Source: Epiperipatus broadwayi
Lineage: Eukaryota; Onychophora; Udeonychophora; Euonychophora; Peripatidae
Length of the DNA: 64,000 bases
Assembly: GCA_028023455.1 (NCBI GenBank)
Contig: JAQFVV010000182.1
Coordinates: 436,001-500,000, forward strand
Reading direction: 5' to 3'
Both the position numbers and the translations under genes were made by a program. Shown here one piece after another: positions 24,601 through 36,612 of the stretch (position 1 is its first letter; the number at the start of each line of letters is the position of its first letter). Below the pieces are notes generated by a model that was given only the letters and a program-made list of their open reading frames with translations, was not told the DNA's origin and did not search any database.

Positions 24601-25548
24601 TTAAATAAAACAGATTATATATTGCCACAGTCTGAATGAGCTGACAACAGCAAAATAAAAACTAGGGTAGTTTAGACCACCCCACAACTCATTCTAATGC
24701 CACATGATACTTCATTTTTCTTTCAACTTGATGAAGACTCTTAGAACTAGATCATATCCTTATGATTTCCCTGTGGCAAACAAGACACCCAATGCAATGT
24801 ATATGTGAAAATATAAACACTTTATTAATAATAAAATTATAAACAAACAAATATATATGTATATATATATATAAGGAACCTCGGCTGATATACATATTGG
24901 TAATCTTTGGAGCAATGTTTGAAGCAAGTACATGATAATAAATGAAGCAGAGTAAGTTTAATTAACTCTAGAAAATATGGTTAAAGCTGTCATGATCATG
25001 ACCCATAAATTCTGAAATATCAGGCTTTAACATATACAATGGAGGCAGTATTAGGTTGCTAAAGCAATAAACAATCTGATGATGTGGTAGACTGGAATAT
25101 TCATGACTCTGTGAGGCCATACCTAAGTCTCTATAAAGTAAATGGATTCTAATAGGAAGGAATAAGCATCTTCCCCATGATCATTAATAAATTTCACCAA
25201 CAGGCAGGAATGATCCATTGCTCAATTAGTGATACAAAACAAAGGTCTTCTTGGTCTGAAATAAGAGCAATATTTCTGCATTTGCATGGATTATATTTAA
25301 AAGGGACCTGTCTATTCCATTTTATCCAAAGTAGGAATGTGCATCTGCTGGAGGAACGAAATAAAAATAAACTTGAAATTAAATATATATATATGTATAT
25401 GTGTGTGTGTGTAAAATAAAATGTGAACGATCATGTCATAAGATTACAATATGCAAATATTTATCCCTGCTTAATTAGAGATCTGTCCCATAAGTCTTAC
25501 ATATACAAAGAATTATAGATACGATAGCCTCACAATTATAATCTATAT
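21685..25548. other. AT-rich DNA, nothing recognised
   Basis: No gene, RNA or element terminus seen. A short AT/GT microsatellite is at 25385-25412 and another AT run at 24850-24872. Confidence 0.55.
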
Positions 25549-25574
25549 TGTAACGAGCACAGACGTTCGTTACA
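25549..25574. repeat. Terminal hairpin of the solo LTR
   Basis: The first 26 bases are an inverted repeat, TGTAACGA, ten bases, TCGTTACA. The same layout opens both LTRs of the 30-35 kb element (30321-30348, 33024-33051), and a TCGTTACA-type octamer also closes each LTR. Confidence 0.85.
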
Positions 25575-27745
25575 TTGTTTTTTTTTTTATATTTATTAAA
25601 TATGAAAGTAAATTATAAAGTTCACATTTAAAAATTTTCTTTAAGAATTAAAAATTGAAATTAAATATCATCTTAAACTCGTATATATTAAATCGCACAG
25701 ATAATGAAAAATTATTAAAATAAAACTTTATTAAAGAAAAAGTATTTTAAAACTAAATTTTAAAGAGATTTGGAGATAAAATTATATCTTTAAATATATC
25801 TTTGATTTGGAAAACAGGTTAATTAATCAGAAATGGAAATGATAAATTTAATTAGTCAAATGTAAACCAGCCTTGGGCATCTAAATGTAAAAACATCGGT
25901 CAGATAGGAAAACAATAGAAACAAATAGCCAATGAAAGAAATCCATTGGGAAATTGGACCTCAGCGAAAGGATCATCACATCGATGATGTAATGTTAAGT
26001 CAATCTTTCAAAGTAATATAAAAGGACAAGTTTGGAAATTATTAGTTAGTGATTATGATTCATTACGATGTGAGAGATATATGTTAGTGCGGAAGTGAAG
26101 GAGAAGGGATTGAAAAAGACGCACGATTCAATCCCTTCAGTTTTGCTAGGAAAGAAAGAGAAATGAACTATCGTTTTTCTACATTGAGGACCAGTTAAAG
26201 CAAAAACCTCCGGATGGATAAATAAATCGGCCAACAGAATACCAATCTTAGGATGGCATGGGAATTCACATTCATGGCAAGCAACGGATAAAGAGGAACT
26301 GTTTTAAACCGTAAGAACTTTATAAATAATGAACATTAAATTAAAACTTTCCAGATTTAAATGATTGCATTATTATCCTATCTGACTAAAGTAGTTAAAA
26401 TGTTATTTGATGTATTTTTTATTTATTTGTTTAAAATCATTTCCATTTATTTAATTTTGTTCTTTAAGTTTATTTATGATTTCTGTTTTCCGATAACTTA
26501 AAATATATCAATGTTAAACTTAAGTCGGGCGTGAATGGCTGTATAGATTTGTAAAGTTATATTAGGGGAGGGTAATCTTAGGTTATTTATGTTGTTGTTA
26601 AATTGGGTCAATGGATTGGATATATTGATGTAGTTAGTAGATGTAGTCGGAGATTCGCTACTGGCAGAATCGTTTATATATATGCCGCACTCACCCGTTT
26701 GCCTATGGAAGGAATTATAAGATGGAGAACGCAGTTCCTTTCTATGGAGTTTTTTTTTTTATTGTTCTTCTCATTAGATAGATGTAATATTCCTATCTGA
26801 TGAGAGTCAATGTCTTTTCTTAATCTTTTTGGTGCACCGTATTCCATATTACATTGAATACATCGATGTATCAGATGGATTGATGCCAGTTTGACTGCGA
26901 ATTTTAGCCTAGGGTTAAATAGGGATATAATATTTTATTTTCAAATGCAAATCTACGTAGTCTATTCATACTTGACCCTAAATAAAAATGCATTAAATTT
27001 AAGTTGTTTATAGACGCTTGCATGGATTGGTTAACGGTGAATTGTGTTTCGGGTTTTCATATTTGATCAAAATATATAGACATTCGATAAATAATGATAC
27101 CTTACGGTGAGTATCTAAAATGTATTTATTCGGATGTCTTTTAAGTTATTGGTGACAATGCAAGTATCTTATGGTGAATACTATTAGAGGGTTTCATAAA
27201 TTTCCCTCCGCAATTTTCAGTAATCAATAATTTTGTATTTTGATCATTTATGTTTATTTTGAAATGTTTTTGACCGGTGAAGTCTATGTAACCGATCTAT
27301 AGCAACATATTAAAACAAGCTTTTATAATCCCATCTGTGCGAACTTAATTAAAATGTAAACTTATAATATAATAGAAATTAAAATGTAAATTAAAATCTA
27401 AGGTAAAGTTAAAAATAATGTTAAGAGTTAAAATGTAAAACTAATACTAAAATAATTTTAAATCTTATATATATGTGCATAAATAAATGTTTGTATGTTA
27501 ATTACTGGCAGTGGCTTATTTTATTCCTCTTATATATATATTCTTATATTATTTTTTAAATCTCTGCTATTCCACTGAGCTAGTGACATGGGCTAACGAC
27601 CGGACGCAAAAAGGAAAAAAAAAAAATTTTTTTTTTTTTTTTGTACTTACGTATCTGCCTACTCTATAAATTTTTCTACGTTCAAATGCCTAGATGGCGC
27701 CCTGTAGTGCAGATTATGTTAAGTCACCTTCTCCGGATCGTTACA
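25549..27745. mobile_element. Solo LTR of the TGTAACGA family
   Basis: 2197 bp with termini TGTAACGA...TCGTTACA and ATAT on both sides (4-bp duplication). It shares long blocks with the LTR pair at 30321-35135, but no second LTR or internal region is next to it, so it is best read as a solo LTR left after LTR-LTR recombination. A TATA box (TATAAAAG, about 26017) sits about 470 bp in. Two blocks appear in the opposite order to the LTR pair: AAGTCGGGCGTGAATGGC... (about 26523-26985) comes before TTTAAGTTGTTTATAGACGC... (about 26996-27345). No coding frame is shared with the relatives. Confidence 0.85.
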
Positions 27746-27750
27746 ATATA

Positions 27751-27930
27751 TTGTATTAAAAGTTTTATAGAATTAAACTATCCTATCTACAGTATACATA
27801 TATATTTGTCAAAAGAAAATAAAGTATTAGCTTTATTAAATTGTATTAAAGTTTTATAGAATTAAAAATATCATATCTACCAGTACACGTATATATCTGT
27901 GCTCTTTTAAAATAAAGTTTTAACTTTAAC
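27751..27930. repeat. Tandem duplication, 90 bp x 2
   Basis: Units 27751-27840 and 27841-27930 both begin TTGTATTAAA-GTTTTATAGA and share the CTATC-TATCTAC, TACA(C)GTATATAT and AAAATAAAGT motifs, with moderate divergence. It starts five bases after the solo LTR terminus. Confidence 0.75.
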
Positions 27931-29611
27931 TTCCCAACACTCAATTTTAATTTTTAAAATTGAAAGTTATTTATAAACCATTCATAATTGTGTTAATGAT
28001 TAAATGACATCTTTGAAAGAACAGATTTTAAATAGACAAGTTTAAAATCACAAATAAAATATTAAAAAAAACAAACAAATTAGAATCAATGAGAGGAAGA
28101 ATTTACATGTCTTGATTTGACAGAATTAATGGACTTCTTTTAGATGACATTAAATATTTTAGTCACTGAATATATATTTATTAAATTTACATCCATCTAA
28201 TTCTTAAATAATAAGACTAGAATATTTAAGAAGCATGGAATATATTAGATTCTCTCCTTAAATATCAAATTAATTAAGCATGTTTTATAGTACAATAAGA
28301 AAAACATTTTAGTATTATAATAAGAATATTTTATATAATACTAAAAAAAAACTGCTTTCAACAAAATGTTTAATAAATGAATTATTTAAGCAAAGAAAGC
28401 ATAATATTAAAAAGGCTTTTGTCGTTTACTGGTAAATTCAAATTTATAAAGTTAAAATAAATCACTATTTTAACAGACCTTCATGAAGGATTTTGACAAA
28501 CAGTAAAAACACTATCCTAAACTTCACAATACAGTTCATTGGTCTTGGTCACATTATACTAGGGGCTTTCTCTTGGTGACAATGACATGGTATATCAGAA
28601 ATTTGGATCATTGGTTATAGGCAGGGATTTTTTAGTGGCATCACATTTTATAAGTGCTGTGGGGATTCCATACTCATATTTTTCAGCAATGATCAGATAA
28701 AATGACAAGCTATACTCACTGGTTCTAGTGTGATGTAATCTATAACAGCTTAGAAAACTTTACAAAAATTAAAACTCTTGTTTTCATGCCCCTATATATA
28801 TCCCTCTCAAAGGAAAGGCATCCAGATGTTCTCCAAATTAATTAATTAATTTTAAAACTTAAATAAAAAAAATTTCTTTACTATCTAAAAAAAAATATTT
28901 CTGATCATAATCTTGATCTAGTTTAATTTTTCAAATTTTACTAATTGCATTTTTTTAAAATTTTGAATACCTTTGGTTTTATCTAACCTCCCTACAGTAA
29001 TTACAGATTTCTTGTCATCTTTTACTGTAATGACAATGATACACTAAAATATAAATTCCAAAATTAGATTTTTATTTATACATTCTTTTGAACATCAGTT
29101 GATTTTAATTAATTAGTTAAATTTTTTTGCTGATTTGAACACACACACCCTCCTTACTCTCACATATCAACATTAAATTTGTAATAAAATTAAATTTCAC
29201 AATAAAATTGAATTTCTTTTACACAATTTTTTTTAAATGCCTTAATATTATAACTTTATGGAAACAATACATACATGAAGCATATATATATATGTGTGTG
29301 TGTGTGTGTTTTTCAATATTTCATAATCTGTATTGAAATATGACATCTATAAAATATAATAAACTATCATTTATTACACTTGTATTATATCTGAACATTA
29401 TATTTAAAACATTCTGAAAATATTATTTGCATATATCATTAATAACTGCACACAGTGATCAATCCAATATTTAAGAATTGACAATTTATAAATAATTAAT
29501 ATTAGCATAATATTTTATGTGCAAAACAATTTGTTATAAATTAAAAAATATTTAATGAAACTTTATAGGTCATTTTGTAATTTTAACATATTTACCAGTT
29601 GAAAATGTTAA
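27931..29611. other. AT-rich DNA, nothing recognised
   Basis: No coding or RNA signal. An (AT)n(GT)n microsatellite lies at 29283-29310. Confidence 0.55.
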
Positions 29612-29625
29612 AGTTACCCAGATTT

Positions 29626-29733
29626 GTCTTGCATTGTTAGCTGAGAGGTATCGCAGCCACCATGCAAGCAAGTAGTTGGTTACAGACAGTTGTGGGTTCG
29701 CATTCCGGCTGATGCCATGACATATGAAAAAAA
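29626..29733 (+). mobile_element. tRNA-derived SINE, family 1, copy a
   Basis: 108 bp flanked by a perfect 14-bp target-site duplication AGTTACCCAGATTT (29612-29625 and 29734-29747), proof of insertion. It starts GTCTTGCATTG, has an A-box TAGCTGAGAGG and a B-box region GGGTTCGCATTCC, then GATGCCATGACATATG and an A-tail. It has almost no tRNA-unrelated body. It is the same family as 51806-51902. SINEs of this type depend on a LINE reverse transcriptase to move. Confidence 0.9.
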
Positions 29734-29747
29734 AGTTACCCAGATTT

Positions 29748-30320
29748 AAGATATATCAGATGTTCCTTCCTTCATAGTGGCACTTCATTTGAAATATAGA
29801 AGATAGGCCTAATCAAAGATATAAAAAATCATGATTTTTGCAGCCATTGATGATTATGAAGTAATCCACTTTATACTAGATGAAAACATAAAGAAGTAGA
29901 TTATCCATTTGAGTCTTTGTTCCAAAATTTTTGGGATAAACAATTTATTTACAGGTTCATTTTGAGAGTTTTAAAATCCAATGTTTTTTTAATTCAATAG
30001 CCACATGATCAAAACAGTTTCCTTGATAAGAAGTCATTCTTGGCTATTTGCCAATAGAATAATAAATACATTTAAAGTAATAATTCTTTAAAATTAATAT
30101 TTTTAATTAAACAATTAAATTTTTTTTAAAATTCATTTAATAAAGTTAATTTTTATTTATAAAAAGAGTATATAATGCCTTTAAATAATAACTTGTTATT
30201 TTAAATATCAATGATGTCATAATTCTAAATTCATAAAATGTCTTTACAATACATTTACTTAATCTACACATCAATGAAATATATTACAAAGGAATATACT
30301 ATTTCAATATATATATATAT
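29748..30320. other. AT-rich DNA, nothing recognised
   Basis: Featureless up to the AT run (30308-30320) that forms the left flank of the LTR element. Confidence 0.55.
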
Positions 30321-32430
30321 TGTAACGATATATAAATATGTCGTTACATTAAATTGAAATAAAAACTTTTAAGTTCACATATAAAAATAAGATTAAAAAG
30401 AAAAAAAAACTAAACGCTAAAATTAAAATGTTTGTTAAACGTATATATTCGCACAGATGCTAAACTTTAAAAATATTTTTTTTAATAAATAAAAAAAGGT
30501 ATTTGAATGTATTTTTTTTTATAAAAAAAGATTTAAATAAAAAAATAGTTTAAAAAAGAAATAACGTAAGTAAAAATAAAAACAGGTATTAATTAATTCC
30601 TGTAATCTGTAAATGGAAATGATTGTTTATTAATTATTCAAAAGCTGTCTAATTAAAAAGTCAGAGAGTAAATTAGATAAGAGAATAAAGAGATTTTAGC
30701 TTGACCAATGGAAGCACCAAGCCTCAGCCTGGACCCGAACGAAAATTTGGATTAGTGACGTCTTTGTTCATTCAATCTGGAGATTTACTATAAAAAGAGA
30801 AATATTGAGTTCCAGGGTTGTGTGTTTGAGAGTTGTGGTAGGATGCACATACCACACTCTCTATTTAAAAAGAGAAAAAGGAAAAGACTGTGATACCTTG
30901 AACCAGCTATTGCCATCTCCAGAACATTATCTTCCAATGGAGGCATCGTGGGAATTAAAAACAGGAACCTGGACTCTTCTACCATAAGCTATATGAAATG
31001 AACAATTATTAAAATCAATTAAGAACTTTCGTCAAGTTTTATAAATTGATAAACAAGCCAACTTAAATGTTAAAACGGACTCTTATCTGACTTTTGTAAG
31101 TTTTTAAATCAAATTAATAATGTTTAATTTTATATGTTTTCCGATTGATAAACATCATTTCCATTTTTTTTTCTTATTGTAAAGATTATTTAAATGCATG
31201 AAATTTAAGTTGTTTATAGACGCTTGCATGGATTCGTTCACGGTTAATTATATTTTGGTTTTCATATTTGATCAAAATATATAGACATTCGATAAACAAT
31301 GATACCGTATGGTATCTAAAATGTATTTATTCGGATGTCTTTTAAGTTATTGGTGACAACGCAAGTATCTTATGGTGAATACTATTGGGTTACTTATAAA
31401 TTTCCCTCTGCGATTGTCAGTATCAATAATTTTGTATTTTGATCATTTATGTTTATTTTGAAATGTTTTTGACCGTGGAATTTATGTAATCGATCTATAC
31501 CCAACATTTTTAAACAAATCTGTGCGAACGTATTTAAATGTTAAATTTAAGTCGGGCGTGAATGGCTATATAGTTTTGTAAAGTTATATTAAGGGAGGGT
31601 AATCTTAGGTTATTCATTTTGTAGTTGAATTGGTTCAATGGATTGGATATATTTGTGTAATTGTAGATGTAGTATGAGGTCCGCTATGGGCAGGATTATA
31701 GATATACACCACACACCCTCTGTTTGCCTATGGATGGATTTGTAAGATGGCAAAGGACCGCAGTCCATTCCTATGGAGTTTTATGTTTATTGTTCTACTC
31801 ACCAACAGATGTCACATTCCTGTTGGTGGAGAGACAATGTCTTCTCTAATCTACTTACTGATCAGATGTACATTCCTGACAGTATAGTATTTTGTGTTGT
31901 CGTATCATGCTACATTGAATACATGAATGTATCAGATGGATTGGCACCAGTTTGGTTGTGAAATTTGTTGCCTAAGGTTAAATCAGGGAAGAATATTTTC
32001 TTTTCAAATGCAGATCTATGTAGTCTATTCATACTTGACTATCTAAATAAAATATTAAACTCATTGAAACTTAGTTAAATGTAAAATTAAAAGTTAATAT
32101 AAAAATCTAAAATGTTAAACTTATTCCTCAAAATTTAAATGTTATTTTATATGTGCGTAAATAAATATTTTTATGTGTTAATTTCTGGCAGTGGCTTTTA
32201 TTTATTGATATTTAAGATATAAATTAAGATATAGATTTTTATCTCTGCGTCTCCGCTGAGCTAGTGACTTGGGCTAACGATCGGAATATTTAAATAAAGT
32301 GGAATCTTAACAGCGCGTATCTGCCTACTCTATAAATTTTTCTAGGTTTAAATGCCTAGATGGCGCCTTGTAGAGCAGATATCATAGTTTGCGGTTAGAT
32401 TCGATCACCACTTACATTTTGATCATTATA
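30321..32430 (+). repeat. 5' LTR (LTR A)
   Basis: Opens with an 8-bp inverted-repeat hairpin (30321-30348). A TGACGTCT site (30756-30763), one base from the ATF/CREB palindrome, lies about 25 bp before a TATA box (TATAAAAAG, 30789). Poly(A)-type AATAAA hexamers occur in the distal part (for example near 32290). A plus-strand frame at 31773-31961 ends at a TGA that reads CGA in LTR B; I do not call it coding because the solo LTR does not keep it. Confidence 0.85.
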
Positions 32431-33023
32431 ATTGGTGTCCCAAGTGTGGCCTTACCTCAGAGATTGACCCTGAGAAGGGGAATTGATGATGATGAAATTT
32501 TCGATCTTTAATAAACACGAGTGCCCTGAGAATTTTAAAAGTGAATCATGCCTGTAAATTTTTTTCTGAAATTGTATAAATATATTTGTTGTATTGACGT
32601 GGAGTTACAGTTTGAAATTTTGTCTTAAAGGAACTGCCAGTAAGAAAAATTGCGCATATGTAAAGAGAAATACGAGGAATAAAAAGTAATAAATAAAACA
32701 TAATTAATAAATATAAATCTTTTTTTTTTTAAAAAAAGTCTTGTTAAATTAAAATCTAATCGTTCAAACTTGCCTAAGTAATAGTTAAAGGTAGGAGAAA
32801 TGAAACTTGGAAGGGAGGGGGCAGAAATTTAGCTGGTAGTAAGGAATCATCAGTCAACTTTTTTTTTTATCATTATATTTGTAATTACTGTTTTGTCTTT
32901 TAAAAAAAAAGTTTTGTCCTTTTGAAATTTCATATATAACAAATTTGTGTAACGTAATTACTAACACTAAGTAAATTCTTTTTTTTTTAAATGTTTTTAT
33001 TTTTTTGAGGAAGTTTACTGATA
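32431..33023 (+). other. Internal region of the LTR-only element
   Basis: 593 bp. It opens ATTGGTGTCCCAAGTGTGG; the TGG two bases after the LTR and the following bases resemble the tRNA-Leu-type primer-binding site of Gypsy elements, with a few mismatches. A purine patch (GGAAGGGAGGGGGCAGAAA, about 32810-32828) and a shorter GAGGAAG at 33007-33013 are the only polypurine candidates. There is no Gag or Pol frame. Confidence 0.7.
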
Positions 33024-35135
33024 TGTAACGATATATAAATATGTCGTTACATTAAATTGAAATAAAAACTTTTAAGTTCGCATATAAAAATAAGTGTATT
33101 AAAAAGAAAAAAAAACTAAACGCTAAAATTAAAATGTTTGTTAAACGTATATATTCGCACAGATGCTAAACTTTAAAAATATTTTTTTTAATAAATAAAA
33201 AAAGGTATTTGAATGTATTTTTTTTATAAAAAAAGATTTAAATATAAAAATAGTTTAAAAAAGAAATAACGTAAGTAAAAATAAAAACAGGTAATAATTA
33301 ATTCCTGTAATCTGTAAATGGAAATGATTGTTTATTAATTATCCAAAAGCTGTCTAATTAAAAAGTCAGAGAGTAAATTAGATAAGAGAATAAAGAGATT
33401 TTAGCTTGACCAATGGAAGCACCAAGCCTCAGCCTGGACCCGAACGAAAATTTGGATTAGTGACGTCTTTGTTCATTCAATCTGGAGATTTACTATAAAA
33501 AGAGAAATATTGAGTTCCAGGGTTGTGTGTTTGAGAGTTGTGGTAGGACGCACATACCACACTCTCTATTTAAAAAGAGAAAAAGGAAAAGACTGTGATA
33601 CCTTGAACCAGCTATTGCCATCTCCAGAACATTATCTTCCAATGGAAGCGTCGCGGGAATTAAAAACAGGAACCTGGACTCTTCTACCATAAGCTATATG
33701 AAATGAACAATTATTAAAATCAATTAAGAACTTTCGTCAAGTTTTATAAATTGATAAACAAGCCAACTTAAATGTTAAAACGGACTCTTATCTGACTTTT
33801 GTAAGTTTTTAAATCAAATTAATAATGTTTAATTTTATATGTTTTCTGATTGATAAACATCATTTCCATTTTTTTTTCTTATTGTAAAGATTATTTAAAT
33901 GCATGAAATTTAAGTTGTTTATAGATGCTTGCATGGATTCGTTCGTGGTTAATTATATTTTGGTTTTCATATTTGATCAAAATATATAGACATTCGATAA
34001 ATAATGATACCGTACGGTATCTAAAATGTATTTATTTGGATGTCTTTTAAGTTATTGGTGACAACGCAAGTATCTTATGGTGAATACTATTGGGTTACTT
34101 ATAAATTTCCCTCTGCAATTGTCGGTATCAATAATTTTGTATTTTGATCATTTATGTTTATTTTGAAATGTTTTTGACCATGGAATCTATGTAATCGATC
34201 TATACCCAACATATTTAAACAAATCTGTGCGAACGTATTTAAATGTTAAATTTAAGTCTTGCGTGAATGGCTATATAGTTTTGTAAAGTTATATTAAGGG
34301 AGGGTAATCTTAGGTTATTCATTTCGTAGTTGAATTGGTTCAATGGATTGGATATATTTGTGTAGTTGTAGATGTAGTATGAGGTCCGCTACGGGCAGGA
34401 TTATAGATATACGCCACACACCCTCTGTTTGCCTATGGATGGATTTGTAAGACGGCAAAGGACCGCAGTCCATTCCTATGGAGTTTTATGTTTATTGTTC
34501 TACTCACCAACAGATGTCACATTCCTGTTGGTGGAGAGACAATGTCTTCTCTAATCTACTTACTGATCAGATGTACATTCCTGACAGTATAGTATTTTGT
34601 GTTGTCGTATCATGCTACATTGAATACATGAATGTATCAGATGGATTGGCACCAGTTTGGTTGCGAAATTTGTTGCCTAAAGTTAAATCAGGGAAGAATA
34701 TTTTCTTTTCAAATGCAGATCTATGTAGTCTATTCATACTTGACTATCTAAATAAAATATTAAACTCATTGAAACTTAGTTAAATGTAAAATTAAAAGTT
34801 AATATAAAAATCTAAAATGTTAAACTTATTCCTCAAAATTTAAATGTTATTTTATATGTGCGTAAATAAATATTTTTATGTGTTAATTTCTGGCAGTGGC
34901 TTTTATTTATTGATATTTAAGATATAAATTAAGATATAGATTTTTATCTCTGCGTCTCCACTGAGCTAGTGACTTGGGCTAACGATCGGAATATTTAAAT
35001 AAAGTGGAATCTTAACAGCGCGTATCTGCCTACTCTATAAATTTTTCTAGGTTTAAATGCCTAGATGGCGCCTTGTAGAGCAGATATCGTAGTTTGCGGT
35101 TAGATTCGATCTCCACTTACATTTTGATCGTTATA
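33024..35135 (+). repeat. 3' LTR (LTR B)
   Basis: Near-identical partner of LTR A with the same hairpin, TGACGTCT (33461-33468) and TATA box (about 33494). Several differences are CG in one copy and TG or CA in the other, as expected from methylated CpG decay since insertion. Confidence 0.9.
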
Positions 35136-35147
35136 ATATATTGTAGT

Positions 35148-36010
35148 GATAAATAATGCAGGAAGCTGGCTCCTTAAATATTCTATGTATTTGGATGGCA
35201 AAACTATATTGTACATAAAAATATATCATACCATTTACATCTTTCTTAAACACTTTATCAATACTTTTATTTGTATTAAACTGATAGTTTTGACTGTCCC
35301 ACCGTCATCATCAGAGCTATAATATTCAAATATATAATTATACATCATATACATAATTAAATACACAATATAAACAAAAATAAATATACATTTTAATTTG
35401 ACCATTATAAATAATCATTTCACATTTTATTACTTTATTCTTTAAATAATTCTATCAATATTTATTTTATATCAATTTATTTTATGTCACTTTATTTTAT
35501 TTTTTAAAAATATTATTTATTATAATAATTATAAACTTTAACATTTATTCTACTATTTATATTATTATCATTTTATTTATATTACAAAATGAACTTCTAA
35601 TCTTTTCTTATTTTTATTAAATATTTTATTATTATCAATTAACTTTACCTACATTACAAATTATTTTTTTACATTACAAAAATTACCTACATCTTGACAA
35701 TCCTATTTCCAAAACCCAACTGATATAAATAAAAGTATTGATAAAATGTTTAAGAAAGGTGTAAATGGTATAATATGTTAAAGTAGAAATCAATACATAG
35801 GGGGAAAAAATTACATAAAAAGATAGTGCTAAATGAGGTTGGCTTTTCTTATTTAATATTCCCTATGAACTGAGTAAGCAAACCAAAAACTGTAACTATA
35901 AATAATAGATCAATAATAATAAATCCCTCACTTCTGGCTAGCTAAACTTATATAAGATAAAATATATTTATATTTAGGTCTCTTCCATTATACATGTGCA
36001 TATTTCAAAT
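35148..36010. repeat. Dispersed repeat R3, copy 1, split by an insertion
   Basis: Two parts match 40707-40995: about 35148-35200 (TAAATAATGCAGGAAGCTGG...) and about 35805-36010 (GGTTGGCTTTTCTTATTTAA..., CCAAAAACTGTAACTATAAA, CACTTCTGGCTA). The intervening ~600 bp is absent from copy 2 and is a separate element with inverted repeats. No coding sequence is seen. Confidence 0.75.
35213..35790. mobile_element. Element with ~65-bp terminal inverted repeats
   Basis: About 35221-35287 and 35719-35783 are reverse complements (shared core TATCAATACTTTTATTT, plus TACCATTTACA-CTTTCTTAAACA). It interrupts repeat R3, so it is a later insertion. On the minus strand, just inside the left arm, CTGATGATGACGGTGGGACA is followed by GTCAAAACTATCAG; see the hammerhead finding. 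There is no transposase frame. A MITE or a fragment of a Penelope-like terminus are both possible. Confidence 0.6.
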
Positions 36011-36520
36011 AAATATACATCAAAATCAAAGGTACATTTTATTGGCCTTGAAATGTATTTAGAATAAGTAAACAAATAATCCTAAAAAATCACTTAATGT
36101 AAACATCATCCTTTTTTATACTACAATGTTATATTGTTTAATGACAATTTAATATGGCTCGGCAAAAGAAAATATTAATGTATATGTATTTAATATCTCA
36201 GAGTAAATATCAAAAATGCCATAGCAAATCTAATACTTGAGACCATAAATTAATAATGTGTCAGCCTTATAAAGAAAATACATGAAAACCAAATTTTATT
36301 TTAAAAAATATATACTTTATTGATATTTAAGTGTTTCATATTAACATTAATAACAAACATATTTATGAAGTTACTATGACTTTTCAAAGTATTAAGGAAA
36401 AATTTTTAAAAATCCATAGTGAAATGTGCTATTTATATTCAGTAATATTTTCTATAGCTAAAAAAATCTTAAGTAGGGTTATATAAAAGAATATTATAAT
36501 TATTGGCTAATAAAATATTT
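36011..36520. other. AT-rich DNA, nothing recognised
   Basis: No coding frame or RNA signal in this 510-bp gap. Confidence 0.5.
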
Positions 36521-36612
36521 TCTACATGTGTGTGGTCATGTGTATTAGTGGTATGAGATAGTGTGAATGGTTGAAGAGTGCTTGAAAGACTGTGTTCAAA
36601 TCCTCTATATTT
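36521..36612 (+). mobile_element. tRNA-like SINE, family 2, sense copy
   Basis: Reads TCTACATGTGTGTGGTCATG, GTATGAGATAGTGTG..., CTTGAAAGACTGTGTTCAAATCC. The B-box-like GTTCAAATCC is well preserved. It is more diverged from the other copies than they are from one another. Confidence 0.6.

Larger units (their letters stand above)
30321..35135 (+). mobile_element. LTR-only retroelement: 2.1-kb LTRs around 593 bp
   Basis: Direct repeats 30321-32430 (2110 bp) and 33024-35135 (2112 bp) are near-identical, differing mainly by transitions, so the insertion looks recent. Both start TGTAACGA; the ends read TCATTATA and TCGTTATA, one transition from the expected TCGTTACA. The outer flanks are both ATAT-type. 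The internal region has no coding frame, so the whole element is about 88% LTR. This matches the terminal-repeat-in-miniature idea in logic but not in size, and resembles LARD-type elements with the long part in the LTRs. It would depend on another element for all proteins. Confidence 0.9.

Noticed and set aside
30788-30985. Frames on both strands in the LTRs (also 33493-33692)
   Set aside because: They lie around the TATA box and differ between near-identical LTRs without frame preservation in the solo LTR.
34478-34783. 101-codon frame in LTR B (and shortened twin at 31773-31961)
   Set aside because: The twin differs only by a CpG-type stop and the related solo LTR does not keep the frame, so selection for a protein is unlikely.
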